DNA of 64,000 bases from Bin87 sp965217175 (GCA_965217175.1 OZ244251.1:3224001-3288000); one strand, 5' to 3'; shown: positions 26,536-35,383, counted from the first letter of the stretch. Made by a program: numbers and translations. The notes: generated from the sequence alone by a model not told the origin.

Positions 26536-26544
26536 TGCTATAAT
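26536..26544 (+). promoter_or_regulatory. Extended -10 promoter candidate
   Basis: TGCTATAAT is a perfect extended -10 element 57 bases before the start of the 110-residue gene at 26602. No good -35 box lies at the standard distance, which extended -10 promoters tolerate. Confidence 0.45.
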
Positions 26545-26601
26545 GCCCCTAACTCAAATCTGGTTCGGGCCAACGTCCCGCCGGACCTTGGGAGTAATGC
26601 A

Positions 26602-26934
26602 ATGAACGCGCCACAGAGTGACAACGCCAATATCAGCGGTTTGGAAAACGAGAATCCGGTAGTGAGTACGGCCCCCGTCGGGGTGGACCCGCAAGCCGGC
26701 CCTCAACTGGAAGAGTACGACCCGGAATCGCTGACTCCGCTGCAAGCCCACTACCTGGAGTCTTTGCGGCAACTTATCGGGGTGAAGAACGAATACCAGT
26801 CTGCCCCCGAATACGAAGCCTGGATGATGGACGCCATTAAGCGATCCATTTACTCCGCTCTGCGTGATTGCATCGAAGCCAATATTGGCGACACCGCCAA
26901 AGAATTGTTGCAGCGGGAGCACCAGGTCAACTAA
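26602..26934 (+). CDS. Conserved-looking hypothetical protein
   Basis: A 110-residue soluble, acidic protein with a disordered first half and a helical second half (LTPLQAHYLESLRQLIGVKN, AWMMDAIKRSIYSALRDCIE). GGAG lies seven bases before the ATG, and an extended -10 promoter lies just upstream, so it is very likely expressed. No family is recognised. It sits between dnaK and a tRNA cluster and is transcribed in the same direction. Confidence 0.6.
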   Translation: MNAPQSDNANISGLENENPVVSTAPVGVDPQAGPQLEEYDPESLTPLQAHYLESLRQLIGVKNEYQSAPEYEAWMMDAIKRSIYSALRDCIEANIGDTAKELLQREHQVN

Positions 26935-27074
26935 ACGGTTAGATCAGACCGAGTGGGGCGCTTCCCAGCCGTCCCGCCGGTCTTGTTCTTTTCAGGGTGT
27001 TCGGCGTTCCCACGCACCGATTTCGGCTTTACCCCACACATCGATCCGCATTGGATTCATTGTCGAATGCACCT

Positions 27075-27105
27075 TTGACACTGGATTTTGCCGTTGTGAT
27101 ATACT
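27075..27105 (+). promoter_or_regulatory. Promoter of the tRNA-Leu(GAG) gene
   Basis: TTGACA (27075-27080) and TATACT (27100-27105) are 19 bases apart and place the transcription start about ten bases before the mature tRNA 5' end. The spacing is long but both hexamers are close to consensus. Confidence 0.5.
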
Positions 27106-27122
27106 CCAAAAGTTCCCCAATC

Positions 27123-27209
27123 GCCGAGGTGGTGGAATTGGTAGACACGCGGTCTTGAGGGGGCCGTGGGCTTTCGCTCGTGTGGGTTCAAGTCCCGCCC
27201 TCGGCACCA
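27123..27209 (+). tRNA. tRNA-Leu (anticodon GAG)
   Basis: The acceptor stem GCCGAGG / CCTCGGC closes a class II tRNA. The anticodon stem CGGTC / GGCCG holds the loop TTGAGGG with anticodon GAG; a long variable arm and the T-loop TTCAAGT follow. The CCA end is encoded (27207-27209). Confidence 0.95.
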
Positions 27210-27277
27210 AATGATTCATTGGGTATTGGCCGGACGAACCAATCTGGAAGCTAACCGAAGACGATTGGCAAATACAA

Positions 27278-27354
27278 GGCGACGTAGCCAAGTGGACTAA
27301 GGCGGAGGTCTGCAAAACCTCTATTCGGCGGTTCGAATCCGCCCGTCGCCTCCA
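27278..27354 (+). tRNA. tRNA-Cys (anticodon GCA)
   Basis: The acceptor stem GGCGACG / CGTCGCC, anticodon stem GAGGT / ACCTC and loop CTGCAAA with anticodon GCA identify tRNA-Cys. The T-arm is GGCGG TTCGAAT CCGCC, the discriminator is T, and CCA is encoded. Confidence 0.95.
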
Positions 27355-27440
27355 TCTCTATAATGAGTACCTCATAGTTCCATGAAACCCAGGCATCATA
27401 TTGAAATGCCGTCCCGCGCCCATCGTTACGATTATCGCGA

Positions 27441-27482
27441 CGCGCAACACACCTGATTGTATAGGAGTTGCGCGCTTTTTTT
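27441..27482 (+). terminator. Terminator between tRNA-Cys and tRNA-Leu(UAA)
   Basis: CGCGCAAC (27441-27448) pairs with GTTGCGCG (27467-27474) around an 18-base loop and is followed by a run of T. The last T bases lie immediately before the next tRNA, implying that tRNA-Leu(UAA) is read through or has a start within this stretch. Confidence 0.6.
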
Positions 27483-27488
27483 ATCCGT

Positions 27489-27575
27489 GCCGAGGTGGCG
27501 AAAAGGTAGACGCGGCGGACTTAAAATCCGCTACCTCCTAGAGGTGTGTGGGTTCGATTCCCTCCCTCGGCACCA
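27489..27575 (+). tRNA. tRNA-Leu (anticodon UAA)
   Basis: A class II tRNA with acceptor stem GCCGAGG / CCTCGGC, anticodon stem GCGGA / TCCGC, loop CTTAAAA with anticodon TAA, a long variable arm, T-loop TTCGATT and an encoded CCA end. It shares its acceptor stem with the Leu(GAG) gene 360 bases upstream. Confidence 0.95.
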
Positions 27576-27594
27576 CGTCCCTGGTCCCCTACTC

Positions 27595-27620
27595 AAAATG
27601 CCCCGATATGGGGCATTTTT
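27595..27620 (+). terminator. Rho-independent terminator of tRNA-Leu(UAA)
   Basis: AAAATGCCCC and GGGGCATTTT form a 10-bp stem around GATAT, ending in T5, 20 bases after the tRNA. Confidence 0.9.
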
Positions 27621-28202
27621 CATGCCGTTTGACACAATCGAACGGCGGGGCGGTCGCTCAGGCAGCAAGACACCCCGGCTATATCCGGCAACCGGCCTCA
27701 TTGCGAGGTGCTGGGCTCCGGCCATTCCGGGGGGCCTTTACCTGGCAGGCGTGACCAGAAACCGTCACCGCGCTACCGGTTGTCTGGAAATACGGCAGGA
27801 CGTCATCACGGGCCCGAGTTCCGACCGAGAGAGAGCCCCGGTTCCGGGGGTCGGTAGCAACGTCAGGCGACCGTTGTCCGACGCCACCTGGTGCATGGGG
27901 ATTAGCCATGCCGATGCACCTTCCGTCCGATGGCGCGGACAGTGCAGATGGCGTAGGGGAAGGTAGCGCCCCCGTGGAGCTCGGCGCGGTGCAATACATA
28001 GTGGTGGCGGCGCTGCCGATGCTGTCCAACCAGCGGTCGCCCAGCGGATGCAACAGATGTTCGGTGATCTCTGGATCACCCTCGATTACAAAACCTGTGA
28101 TGTCAAGCGACATGCCAAGAGAATATTACCGACCGTGATTCCGTAGCCCAGCCAGGGAAAAACAGCAGCCGCCACCGATGATACTGGGGTGTGCGATCCC
28201 CG
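27621..28202. other. 580-base stretch after the tRNA cluster, possible gene remnant
   Basis: No convincing complete gene is seen. A minus-strand frame (27679-28113) begins with MSLDITGFVIEGDPEITEHL and LGDRWLDSIGSAA, the last resembling the start of HD-domain hydrolases (LG-x-RW-x-H-S-x-x-VA), then loses any protein-like character. It may be a decayed gene next to tRNA genes, or chance open frame in GC-rich DNA. Confidence 0.3.
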
Positions 28203-29228
28203 TTATCCAGGCAGCTCAGTGATCGAAATCCAGCACGGCCGGTTCCCCAACGGATAGGTCTCTAGCGGGGTCAATTCTCCTGAATCAGGGCTGACGTTGA
28301 AGGTTGCCATGATTCCCGACTCCTGTCCGGCTGAGTAGATGAACTTGTCATCGGGACCGATGCACAGCGCGTTGGGTATGGGCTCCGCAGCTACCCTGCC
28401 CGTTGCGGTCAACTCCCCAGTGGACGTGTCGATCGAGAAACAGGCGATGCTGTTATGGCCACGGTTGGGAGCGTACAGGAATTTGCCCGATGCCGCGACC
28501 TGAATCTGTGAGCAAGTATTCCTCTCGGTAAAATCTTCCGGGATTGTGGTAACGGTTTGAAATGCTGATAACGTTCCCGCGGCAGTGTCCAGGCGATAGC
28601 CAGTAACGCTGCAACCCTGTTCGTTGGAAAAGTACAAAACGTCCAGCGACGGATGGAAGCAAAAGTGCCGCGGGCCCAAAAACTCTTCGATTTCCACCAC
28701 CGCCGGCGCGTTGGGAGTAATATGGCCCGTGTTTTCATCGAACCTGAATTGATAGATTGCGTTGGGTCCGTTGCCCGCGATGTGTGGCACAAAGGCGTAG
28801 CTATTGGTGGGGTCGGTCTGCATGGCGTGAGCTCCGGTGGCTGTCTCAAGCCATTCGATCGGCTCCCCGCCCACCGATCCGTCATCTCCGATGGGATGTA
28901 CCCCAACATGTGCGCCCTGGTAATAGGCCGACAGCACAAATTTGCCCTTTCGGTCCGTGGCGATATACGTGGGATTGGCCTCCAGCGACACCGATCCGTT
29001 TTGCGTCAAACTTCCGTTGGCCTGATCAATCTGATAACTGAACAGCTGCGGGATCTCCCGGCATCCGGCGTACAGATATTTCCGGTCTGGACTGATCGCC
29101 AGCGTGAATGGCCCACCGGCCACGGCAACATCGCCCCGGGGAGTTAGTTTCCCCGTCTGGGAATCTACGGAAAAAACCGAAATCTTGTCATCTTCCTGCA
29201 CTGCTACGTACATGAAATGGGGCATCAT
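28203..29228 (-). CDS. Lactonase-family seven-bladed beta-propeller protein
   Basis: A 341-residue protein of the 6-phosphogluconolactonase/carboxy-cis,cis-muconate cyclase (YbhE) propeller family. Regular repeats of the type SP-D-x-K-Y-L-Y-A (SPDRKYLYAGC, DRKGKFVLSAYY, HPSLDVLYFSNE, AASGKFLYAPNRGHNSIACF, GPDDKFIYSAG) mark the blades. It would hydrolyse sugar lactones such as 6-phosphogluconolactone, although some members have other lactone substrates. AAGGAGAAT precedes two adjacent ATGs. There is no signal peptide, so it is cytoplasmic. Confidence 0.85.
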   Translation of the reverse strand: MMPHFMYVAVQEDDKISVFSVDSQTGKLTPRGDVAVAGGPFTLAISPDRKYLYAGCREIPQLFSYQIDQANGSLTQNGSVSLEANPTYIATDRKGKFVLSAYYQGAHVGVHPIGDDGSVGGEPIEWLETATGAHAMQTDPTNSYAFVPHIAGNGPNAIYQFRFDENTGHITPNAPAVVEIEEFLGPRHFCFHPSLDVLYFSNEQGCSVTGYRLDTAAGTLSAFQTVTTIPEDFTERNTCSQIQVAASGKFLYAPNRGHNSIACFSIDTSTGELTATGRVAAEPIPNALCIGPDDKFIYSAGQESGIMATFNVSPDSGELTPLETYPLGNRPCWISITELPG

Positions 29229-29505
29229 ATTCTCCTTACGTCGGCTTGCATCTGGTGTCTTTCGAAACCACTCTAAACACCGGGCTTCGGTCGGTCAATC
29301 CTTTGGTGGCAGAGCGAGGGCAACTTCCTCATCGCTATCGGCAGCGTTCCGCCCGGTCCTGTTGTTACCACTGGAGCGGGCCAGCATGCGGATTATCTTT
29401 CCGCGCTCAAGGTACCCGTCTGGGAAGTACGTCCCGGTTACCTCGGGTTTGTGGTAAATTACCGCCATCGCCCACGTTTCAATCGTCACTCAGGAGGTCG
29501 CGTAT

Positions 29506-31854
29506 ATGCTTGATTACAAACCCAATATCGTCCTGTCCGACCCGGAAGAAAACTACCGTGTCGTCGGTACTCGCCCAGTGCGCCACGACGGCCCGGATAA
29601 GGTGATGGGCCGCGCCCGCTATGCTGCCGACATCCACCTTCCCGGAATGCTCCACGCCAAGATCCTGCGCAGCCCCTACGCCCACGCGCGAATCCACGGG
29701 ATCGATGCCAGCCGCGCTCTGGCCTTACCCGGCGTACATGCCGTAGTAACCGGCGCCGACTTCCCGGATGTTTCCGCCCAAATCAACGATCAGGAAGAAG
29801 GGGCCCCCGTCAACTACGGGTTCTACACCCGCAATGTGATGGCCCGTGAGAAAGCCCTGTATCTCGGACACGCCGTGGCCGCCATCGTCGCAGACTCGCC
29901 CCACCTAGCTGAAGAAGCCCTGGCGCTGATTGACGTGGACTGGGAGGTGCTGCCGGCGGTACTCAACGCCGACGAAGCCATGGCTCCGGGCGCTCCCCTG
30001 GTCCACGAACGGCTGGTGACGCTGGCCAATCCGGCCCAGCGATCCGGCGGCTGGGCCGAAAGCGACGGGGGCGACGGTTCCAACGTCTCCAATCACTTCC
30101 AGTTCAGCCTGGGCGATATCGAGGCCGGTTTCGCGGAGGCTGACGAGATCGTCGAGCGGGAGTACCACACCAAATCGGTTCACCAGGGTTATATCGAACC
30201 CCACTCCGCAACCGCCCGTTGGAACACCGATGACACTGTGACCATCTGGGCCAGCAGTCAGGGTCACTTCGCTCTGCGCGACCACACCAGCCGCATCCTT
30301 GGAATCTCGGTGGGGCAGATGAACGTTGTCCCCATGGAGATCGGTGGCGGTTTCGGTGGGAAGGGCCAGGGCGGTTGCTACCTCGAGCCCGTCGTCGCTG
30401 CGTTGGCTCGCAAGGTTGGTCGCCCGGTCAAGATTGCCATGACACGAATCGAGGTCTTCACCGGAACCGGCCCAACTTCCGGCACGCACATCAAGGTGAA
30501 GGTTGGTGGCACCCGCGACGGTCGTTTCGTCGCCGCCCAGGCCTCGCTGGTGTACGAAGCCGGCGCATTCCCCGGATCGCCCGTGCCCAGCGGGTGCCGC
30601 ACCATGTTCGCGCCTTACGAAATCCCCCACGGATTCGTGGAAGGTTACGACGTGGTTACCAACGTGCAAAAATCATCCGCTTACCGGGCTCCCGGCTCAC
30701 CCCCTGCTTCTTTCGCTGCGGAGCAGGCCATCGATGAACTCTGCGAGAAGCTCGGTATCGATCCCCTGGAATTCCGACTTAATAACGCCTCCAAAGAGGG
30801 CAGCCGTCAGATTGCCGGCCCTACTTTCCGGCGCATCGGAATGGTAGAAATCCTCCAGGCCACCCAGGATCACCCCCACCTGGCCTCCCTCGTGCCTGAA
30901 CCCTCCGGACCCGGCCGGCTCACCGGGCGCGGGATCGCCGCCGGTGCATGGTTCAATGGAACCGGCCCAGCCAGCGCAGTTGCCAGCGTCATGCCCGATG
31001 GCACCATCAGCCTGATTGAGGGATCACCCGACATCGGTGGCTCCAGGGCCGTCATGGCCATGCACATCGCAGAAGTTCTGGGTTTGCCGGCGGAGAGCAT
31101 CAAGCCTTCCATCGTCGACACTGACAGCATCGGCTACAGCAGCGGCGCCGGCGGTAGCGGAGTTACCTTCAAAATGGGCACTGCCGTCTATCAGGCCGGC
31201 GAGGACGTCCGCCGACAGATGATCGAACGCGCTGCCCGAATCTGGGACGTACCCATCGAAGACGTGGAGTACCAGGCAGACGGGACGCTGGCTCACCGGT
31301 CGGATGACGCTCTGCGGCTAACCTTCAACCAACTCGCCCGCCGTCTCAACGGTACCGGCGGCCCCGTCGTAGGGCGGGCCACCGCCAACCCGGGCGGCGT
31401 GGGCAACGCCTTTGCAATCAACGTCGCAGATGTCGAGGTGGACGTTGAGACCGGCAAGGTGGATATACTCCGTTTCACGGCGATCCAGGATTGCGGTAAG
31501 GCAATCCACCCCAGCTATGTCGAGGGTCAAATTCAGGGCGGAGCAGTTCAGGGCATCGGCTGGGCCCTCAATGAGGAGTACTACTTCAGCAATGATGGCC
31601 AGATGCTCAATTCATCGTTCCTGGACTACCGGATGCCCACCGCACTGGACTTGCCCATGATCGACACCGTCATAGTAGAGGTGGCCAACCCTGGGCATCC
31701 GCTTGGCGTGCGGGGGGTCGGAGAGGTTTCCCTGGTTCCCCCCATGGCAGCCATCGGTAACGCCATCGCCCGGGCCACCGGGGCCCGCCTCGAATGCCTC
31801 CCCATGAACCCGGGAGCCGTCCTGGAAGCTCTCTGGGAGCGGAACGGCGGATAA
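29506..31854 (+). CDS. Xanthine dehydrogenase-family molybdopterin-binding large subunit
   Basis: A 782-residue molybdenum hydroxylase large subunit. The first ~150 residues are the a/b hammerhead domain (VMGRARYAADIHLPGMLHAK), followed by Moco-binding motifs GGGFGGK at ~280, AYRAPGSPPASFA at ~392 and the C-terminal GVRGVGEVSLVPP, whose glutamate is the catalytic base of the family. It has neither the CO-dehydrogenase AYXCSFR loop nor neighbouring FAD and 2Fe-2S subunit genes, which normally sit beside it. The substrate, a purine, aldehyde or aromatic heterocycle, is unknown. AGGAGG precedes the ATG. Confidence 0.9.
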   Translation: MLDYKPNIVLSDPEENYRVVGTRPVRHDGPDKVMGRARYAADIHLPGMLHAKILRSPYAHARIHGIDASRALALPGVHAVVTGADFPDVSAQINDQEEGAPVNYGFYTRNVMAREKALYLGHAVAAIVADSPHLAEEALALIDVDWEVLPAVLNADEAMAPGAPLVHERLVTLANPAQRSGGWAESDGGDGSNVSNHFQFSLGDIEAGFAEADEIVEREYHTKSVHQGYIEPHSATARWNTDDTVTIWASSQGHFALRDHTSRILGISVGQMNVVPMEIGGGFGGKGQGGCYLEPVVAALARKVGRPVKIAMTRIEVFTGTGPTSGTHIKVKVGGTRDGRFVAAQASLVYEAGAFPGSPVPSGCRTMFAPYEIPHGFVEGYDVVTNVQKSSAYRAPGSPPASFAAEQAIDELCEKLGIDPLEFRLNNASKEGSRQIAGPTFRRIGMVEILQATQDHPHLASLVPEPSGPGRLTGRGIAAGAWFNGTGPASAVASVMPDGTISLIEGSPDIGGSRAVMAMHIAEVLGLPAESIKPSIVDTDSIGYSSGAGGSGVTFKMGTAVYQAGEDVRRQMIERAARIWDVPIEDVEYQADGTLAHRSDDALRLTFNQLARRLNGTGGPVVGRATANPGGVGNAFAINVADVEVDVETGKVDILRFTAIQDCGKAIHPSYVEGQIQGGAVQGIGWALNEEYYFSNDGQMLNSSFLDYRMPTALDLPMIDTVIVEVANPGHPLGVRGVGEVSLVPPMAAIGNAIARATGARLECLPMNPGAVLEALWERNGG

Positions 31855-31895
31855 CGGCGCCGGATTCCGTCATTCCGGAGAAAGCCGTAATCCAT

Positions 31896-31923
31896 GTAGG
31901 GGCGAATAATTATTCGCCCCTAC
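31896..31923. repeat. Perfect 28-bp palindrome, dispersed-repeat type
   Basis: GTAGGGGCGAATAA followed by its exact complement forms a gapless palindrome 41 bases after the molybdenum hydroxylase gene. A decayed relative with the same AGGGGCGAAT arms lies at 62621-62645. It could act as a terminator-like hairpin or be one member of a scattered short-palindrome family. Confidence 0.7.
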
Positions 31924-32022
31924 TGCATATTCTGCTACTTGGCCGGTTTCACACCGGAACATTTTCGGCCTGGATATGATCCCTTCGCTTTTCGGTACGG
32001 GTTCAGGGCACCGGACGTTTTA

Positions 32023-32514
32023 TCACGGCTTCAGGCGCACCAGGAAGCTGGCCTCTCCCAGCGGCATCCCGTCAAAAGCGATTGCGGCCACATGCCGACC
32101 CAATCGGGTCACCGGAATCCGAAAGGGTTTGATCCACCGTTGAAAGAATATGCCGTCTTCCCACCCAGTCTGTTGCGGCGGCGGACTGGAAAGACTGGCT
32201 CCGGGCGCCCGTATGTTCACCTCCAGCGTATGCTCTCCGGGACTAGCGCCGGCGATGCAAAAAACCAGGTGCACGTCCACTTCCGCCAACACACGAGGCC
32301 CGTCGCCGGTCGGCGGTTCGTCTGGCATCTCAATGTCCACCAGATCAATTATCTCGCTGCAGCTCAATTCATCGCCGTTCCCCTCCACAGTTTCCCGGCA
32401 AAACAGGGCGTATTTCAGGTACACTCCGGAACGTTCGTTAGTCAACAGGGGGCACCTCTCGACCCGCACACCCGGCGGGTGGTAGTATCCAGTATCCAGC
32501 GGCGATTTTAGCAT
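32023..32514 (-). CDS. Hypothetical protein, possible DUF6941-like
   Basis: A 163-residue protein beginning MLKSPLDTGYYHPPG, with VYLKYALFCRETVEGNGDEL and VDVHLVFCIAGASPGEHTLE in an all-beta-looking layout. The arrangement of a short ALFC entry and a later G-x-H-x-L strand recalls the DUF6941 group of uncharacterised proteins; that assignment is from memory and tentative. The start at 32514 avoids overlap with the divergent thioredoxin-like gene, although no clear ribosome site is visible. Confidence 0.5.
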   Translation of the reverse strand: MLKSPLDTGYYHPPGVRVERCPLLTNERSGVYLKYALFCRETVEGNGDELSCSEIIDLVDIEMPDEPPTGDGPRVLAEVDVHLVFCIAGASPGEHTLEVNIRAPGASLSSPPPQQTGWEDGIFFQRWIKPFRIPVTRLGRHVAAIAFDGMPLGEASFLVRLKP

Positions 32515-32564
32515 TCGCCGACTGCAACGGCAAAGCAGACGGCCCGCGATCATGAGGTGCATCA

Positions 32565-33194
32565 ATGGAGCTCACAGCCGAGAAATTCGCTCAGGGAATG
32601 ACTACAACCCAATACATCGACTACATCAAGGTCAACAAAGAACCGTTCATACAGATACACGACAACACTGAGATCCCAGCGGCGGTCCTTGAATACTTCG
32701 ACGGCCTCGACCAACCCGTCAACCTCACCGTATTCACGTCAGACTGGTGCGGCGATGCAATGTCCACCACACCCGCCATCCTCCGCCTCGCCGACGCGTC
32801 CGAAAACATCCGGCTCAGCGTGTTCAGCCGCGACGACGAGTTGGACCTGACCAACAGCTTTCTTCCGGAGCATCGCGCCGGCACTGTCCCCGTTTTTGTG
32901 GTCATGGACAGCAACATGTCCGAAATCGCCCGCTTTATCGAGACTGCCCGGACATTGGTGCCGGCAATTGACGCGATGGACGACATGGTCGCCCAGGCCG
33001 CCGCCGCCGTCAGCGATGAAGCAGAGGGACGCCAGGTGGCCCGAGGACGACGTACTGCTTACCGCGTCAACAAAGCCGGTGAGTGGGGCGCCGTTATCCT
33101 CAGCGAATTTCAGCAGTTGGTCGCAGACGGCATGGCCCGGCCACCTGCCGAACGGCCCGCCGAGGGTGGCACCCAATGGCCACCACAAGATTAA
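32565..33194 (+). CDS. Thioredoxin-like protein with a single active-site cysteine
   Basis: A 209-residue thioredoxin-fold protein. VNLTVFTSDWCGDAMSTTPA places a WCGD at residues 61-64. Most members of this bacterial group continue WCGDC; here the second Cys is Ala, leaving a monothiol site that cannot form the usual disulfide. FLPEHRAGTVPVFVVMD carries the cis-proline region. It may bind rather than reduce partners, or use glutathione-like thiols. GAGGTG precedes the ATG. The 103-residue gene follows after 30 bases. Confidence 0.75.
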   Translation: MELTAEKFAQGMTTTQYIDYIKVNKEPFIQIHDNTEIPAAVLEYFDGLDQPVNLTVFTSDWCGDAMSTTPAILRLADASENIRLSVFSRDDELDLTNSFLPEHRAGTVPVFVVMDSNMSEIARFIETARTLVPAIDAMDDMVAQAAAAVSDEAEGRQVARGRRTAYRVNKAGEWGAVILSEFQQLVADGMARPPAERPAEGGTQWPPQD

Positions 33195-33224
33195 TCTCCC
33201 TGGCTCGACCATTGGAGGCGCCGG

Positions 33225-33536
33225 ATGGCAGACGATGAGATCAAGATCATCACGATGGGCGACATGAGCGTCGTGTTTACCGTAACCGACGCTTTCGGCA
33301 TTCACCGTGAATCCGTCAGCGTCGAACTCGCGCGGGAAGACCCCGGCAGCGTGGATGTCACCAATCGCGGGACCATAGAGATCACGTTGCCGGCCAGTAC
33401 CGCCGTCGCTGACTTCACTGCCGAAATACACACGCGACTGGAATCGCATGGCTACATACACGACCCCAGTCGCGTAGCTCCAGAGGCCGAGGATGACGAC
33501 GGAGCCTCAGGCGACGATGATGAGTGGCTGAATTAA
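33225..33536 (+). CDS. Small acidic hypothetical protein
   Basis: A 103-residue acidic protein starting MADDEIKIITMGDMSVVFTV and ending in an Asp-rich tail (EDDDGASGDDDEWLN). GGAGG lies seven bases upstream of the ATG. The beta-strand pattern in the first 60 residues looks structured, but no family is recognised. It follows the thioredoxin-like gene closely and is probably in the same transcript. Confidence 0.6.
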   Translation: MADDEIKIITMGDMSVVFTVTDAFGIHRESVSVELAREDPGSVDVTNRGTIEITLPASTAVADFTAEIHTRLESHGYIHDPSRVAPEAEDDDGASGDDDEWLN

Positions 33537-33592
33537 CGCCTGTACTTCGGGGAGACCGTGGCTGGAGAGGGGCGCGGCTAAAGTCGCTAGTT

Positions 33593-34108
33593 CTACTCCC
33601 GCCACTCGAAAGCCAGCGTGGCGTACCGCACGAAAACCGCCCCTCCTGGCGCGGCCAGCGGACCGTTCATGGCCAGGATTGCGATGGTGACTTCGTCACC
33701 AGCTTTCGGCTCGGCTGTAACCACCACCCGCTGCGGTACGTTGAAGCCCTGAACCGTGGCGCGTTCGCGGTCACACTCGCCGTTTATCCATATCTCGCCG
33801 TAGTCGTCGATGCACGACTCAAACAGGCAACGCGCTCCATCGAGAGAGCGTCCGCCCACCGTCTCCGGCAGCGTTGCGGTGATTCGGTACCACACGAAAG
33901 ACACACCGCGCCGTCGCCAGGCGACGAGGTCGTCGCACACTTCCCAGCCCGAATCGTCAAAATCCGGCAAGCGGCACGGCGACCCTTCGGCTTCGCTGAC
34001 AATTCCCTCGTTGGGTTCGCCAGGCACAAATCCGTGGGCGCATTTCCACTGTCCGCCAATGGCAGTCAGATCGGCGGAGTTTTGCAAATCAAGAGTTGCT
34101 CGCGGCAT
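33593..34108 (-). CDS. Galactose-binding-like jelly-roll domain protein
   Basis: A 171-residue stand-alone beta-sandwich domain. LPDFDDSGWEVCDDLVAWRR and VSFVWYRITATLPE are typical of the sugar-binding N-domain of glycoside hydrolase family 2 enzymes, and ESCIDDYGEIWINGE is the matching carbohydrate-facing strand. There is no catalytic domain and no signal peptide, so it is a domain on its own; ligand and role are unknown. GGAGG precedes the ATG. Confidence 0.6.
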   Translation of the reverse strand: MPRATLDLQNSADLTAIGGQWKCAHGFVPGEPNEGIVSEAEGSPCRLPDFDDSGWEVCDDLVAWRRRGVSFVWYRITATLPETVGGRSLDGARCLFESCIDDYGEIWINGECDRERATVQGFNVPQRVVVTAEPKAGDEVTIAILAMNGPLAAPGGAVFVRYATLAFEWRE

Positions 34109-34166
34109 TGTGTTTTCCTCCAGTTCGGTTCGGTTCAGTTGCCAGGCAACCAGTAATGCTGCCGAG

Positions 34167-34814
34167 CTATACTCCGGTGATTCTCACGCCGGAATGCACC
34201 CGGTGAATACGGTTAATATTTACCAAAAGCGGGGTGATCTGCTCCACGTATCGGGCATTGTAGAGAGCGCCAGCGTCCACGGGTCTAAGGTTAGGAATCT
34301 TGCGCGTCAGGCCAACAACCGTGGATTTCGCCGCGGCGTCGTCGCCACAAATCACCACGTCCTCATCCAGCGTAACACCCGGTTTCAGCAACTCTTCGGC
34401 CGACACGTTCTGGAAGGCGGCCACCACCCGCGAGTTGGGGGCGGCAATCTGCGCTTCCTGTGCGGCAGAACCGGCATCAACATCCTCAGCTATTGCTCCC
34501 ACACCACGCTCGAAGCGCATCGGGGCGATCACGGTTACCAAAGTCTTGCCGTCCAGGGCATCGCCAACGCCCGCGATCGTGGGCGACATTCCGTTGTACG
34601 GCATAGTCAAAAACACCACGTCGCACTGCGAAGCCGCTCCGGAATTCACCGCTCCCGCGATGTTCGCTCCCGGAGCCAGGGACAACAACTCGTCGGCCGC
34701 TTCCTGCGCTCGACCAGCGTCCCGGGAACCGATGATCACCGACTCTCCAGCCATCGCCAGCCGTAGAGCCAACCCCTTTCCCTCGGGACCTGTCCCTCCC
34801 AAAAATGCCAGCAT
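34167..34814 (-). CDS. npdG: F420-dependent NADP reductase-like protein
   Basis: A 215-residue Rossmann protein with FLGGTGPEGKGLALRLA at ~4-20 and IIGSRDAGRAQEAADEL at ~27-43, the NADP-binding signature of NADPH:F420 oxidoreductases, plus MPYNGM at ~72 and the C-terminal VDAGALYNARYVEQITPLLV. Such enzymes transfer hydride between coenzyme F420 and NADP. The family grades into uncharacterised NAD-binding proteins of the same length, so F420 use is probable rather than certain. Its presence agrees with the PPOX-class protein elsewhere in the window. Confidence 0.75.
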   Translation of the reverse strand: MLAFLGGTGPEGKGLALRLAMAGESVIIGSRDAGRAQEAADELLSLAPGANIAGAVNSGAASQCDVVFLTMPYNGMSPTIAGVGDALDGKTLVTVIAPMRFERGVGAIAEDVDAGSAAQEAQIAAPNSRVVAAFQNVSAEELLKPGVTLDEDVVICGDDAAAKSTVVGLTRKIPNLRPVDAGALYNARYVEQITPLLVNINRIHRVHSGVRITGV

Positions 34815-35015
34815 CTCCCACTTGCCTCCGGTTCAATTCAGCGGCGCAAGTATATCACCACTGGGGCGGTCAGATGCGTTATGTTACAATCGGCGTGGGC
34901 ACCGGCGTGGCGTTCATGGTCCCCTTACCCTCGAAGACAGAGGGCCCCGGTGAGGGTGAAAACTTTACCAACGGAACCCGGCAAACAGCGACCATCCTAT
35001 AGAGGAGTTCACATC

Positions 35016-35375
35016 ATGGCTTTCGCACTCAATCACGTTCACCTCAAGACCCCCGATCCCAAATCCACTGCCGATTGGTACGTGGCCAATCTGGGAGCCA
35101 CGGTTACCGCCGAAACCGCCAATGGTGGTTTCCGTCTCGACCTGCACGGCCTGCCCCTCAACGTGACAGACCACATCTCCACCCAGACTCACCCGCAGAA
35201 CTACGGCTTCGAGCACATCGCCATCGACACCGATGACATTGACGCAACCATCGCCGACCTGAAAAACGGCGGGGCAACCGTCCTCGAAGAAACCTCCGTT
35301 GGCGGAGGCCGCCGGGTAATGTTCTTCGAAGGACCCCAGGGCATTATTCTTGAAGTCCTCGAGATCATAAACTAG
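35016..35375 (+). CDS. VOC superfamily (glyoxalase/dioxygenase fold) protein 1
   Basis: A 119-residue vicinal-oxygen-chelate protein. NHVHLKTPDPKSTADWYVAN is the first beta-alpha module with its metal-ligand histidine, YGFEHIAIDTDDIDATIADL the second, and FFEGPQGIILEVLE near the C-terminus contains the metal-ligand glutamate. It may be a lyase, isomerase or dioxygenase. GAGGAG precedes the ATG at 35016; the frame upstream is not protein-like. A second VOC protein is encoded 1.2 kb away on the other strand. Confidence 0.85.
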   Translation: MAFALNHVHLKTPDPKSTADWYVANLGATVTAETANGGFRLDLHGLPLNVTDHISTQTHPQNYGFEHIAIDTDDIDATIADLKNGGATVLEETSVGGGRRVMFFEGPQGIILEVLEIIN

Positions 35376-35383
35376 CTCCCAAA

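Noticed and set aside
27121..27620. CRISPR array, suggested by repeated acceptor-stem sequence
   Set aside because: The repeated GCCGAGG/CCTCGGC units are tRNA acceptor stems; there are no regular spacers.
27457..27966. Plus-strand 169-residue frame overlapping tRNA-Leu(UAA)
   Set aside because: It runs straight through the tRNA and its terminator and has no protein-like pattern.
29295..29489. Minus-strand small frame (about 64 residues) upstream of the molybdenum hydroxylase gene
   Set aside because: Codon use looks coding-like, but there is no ribosome site and only about 17 bases to the divergent start, leaving no room for a promoter.
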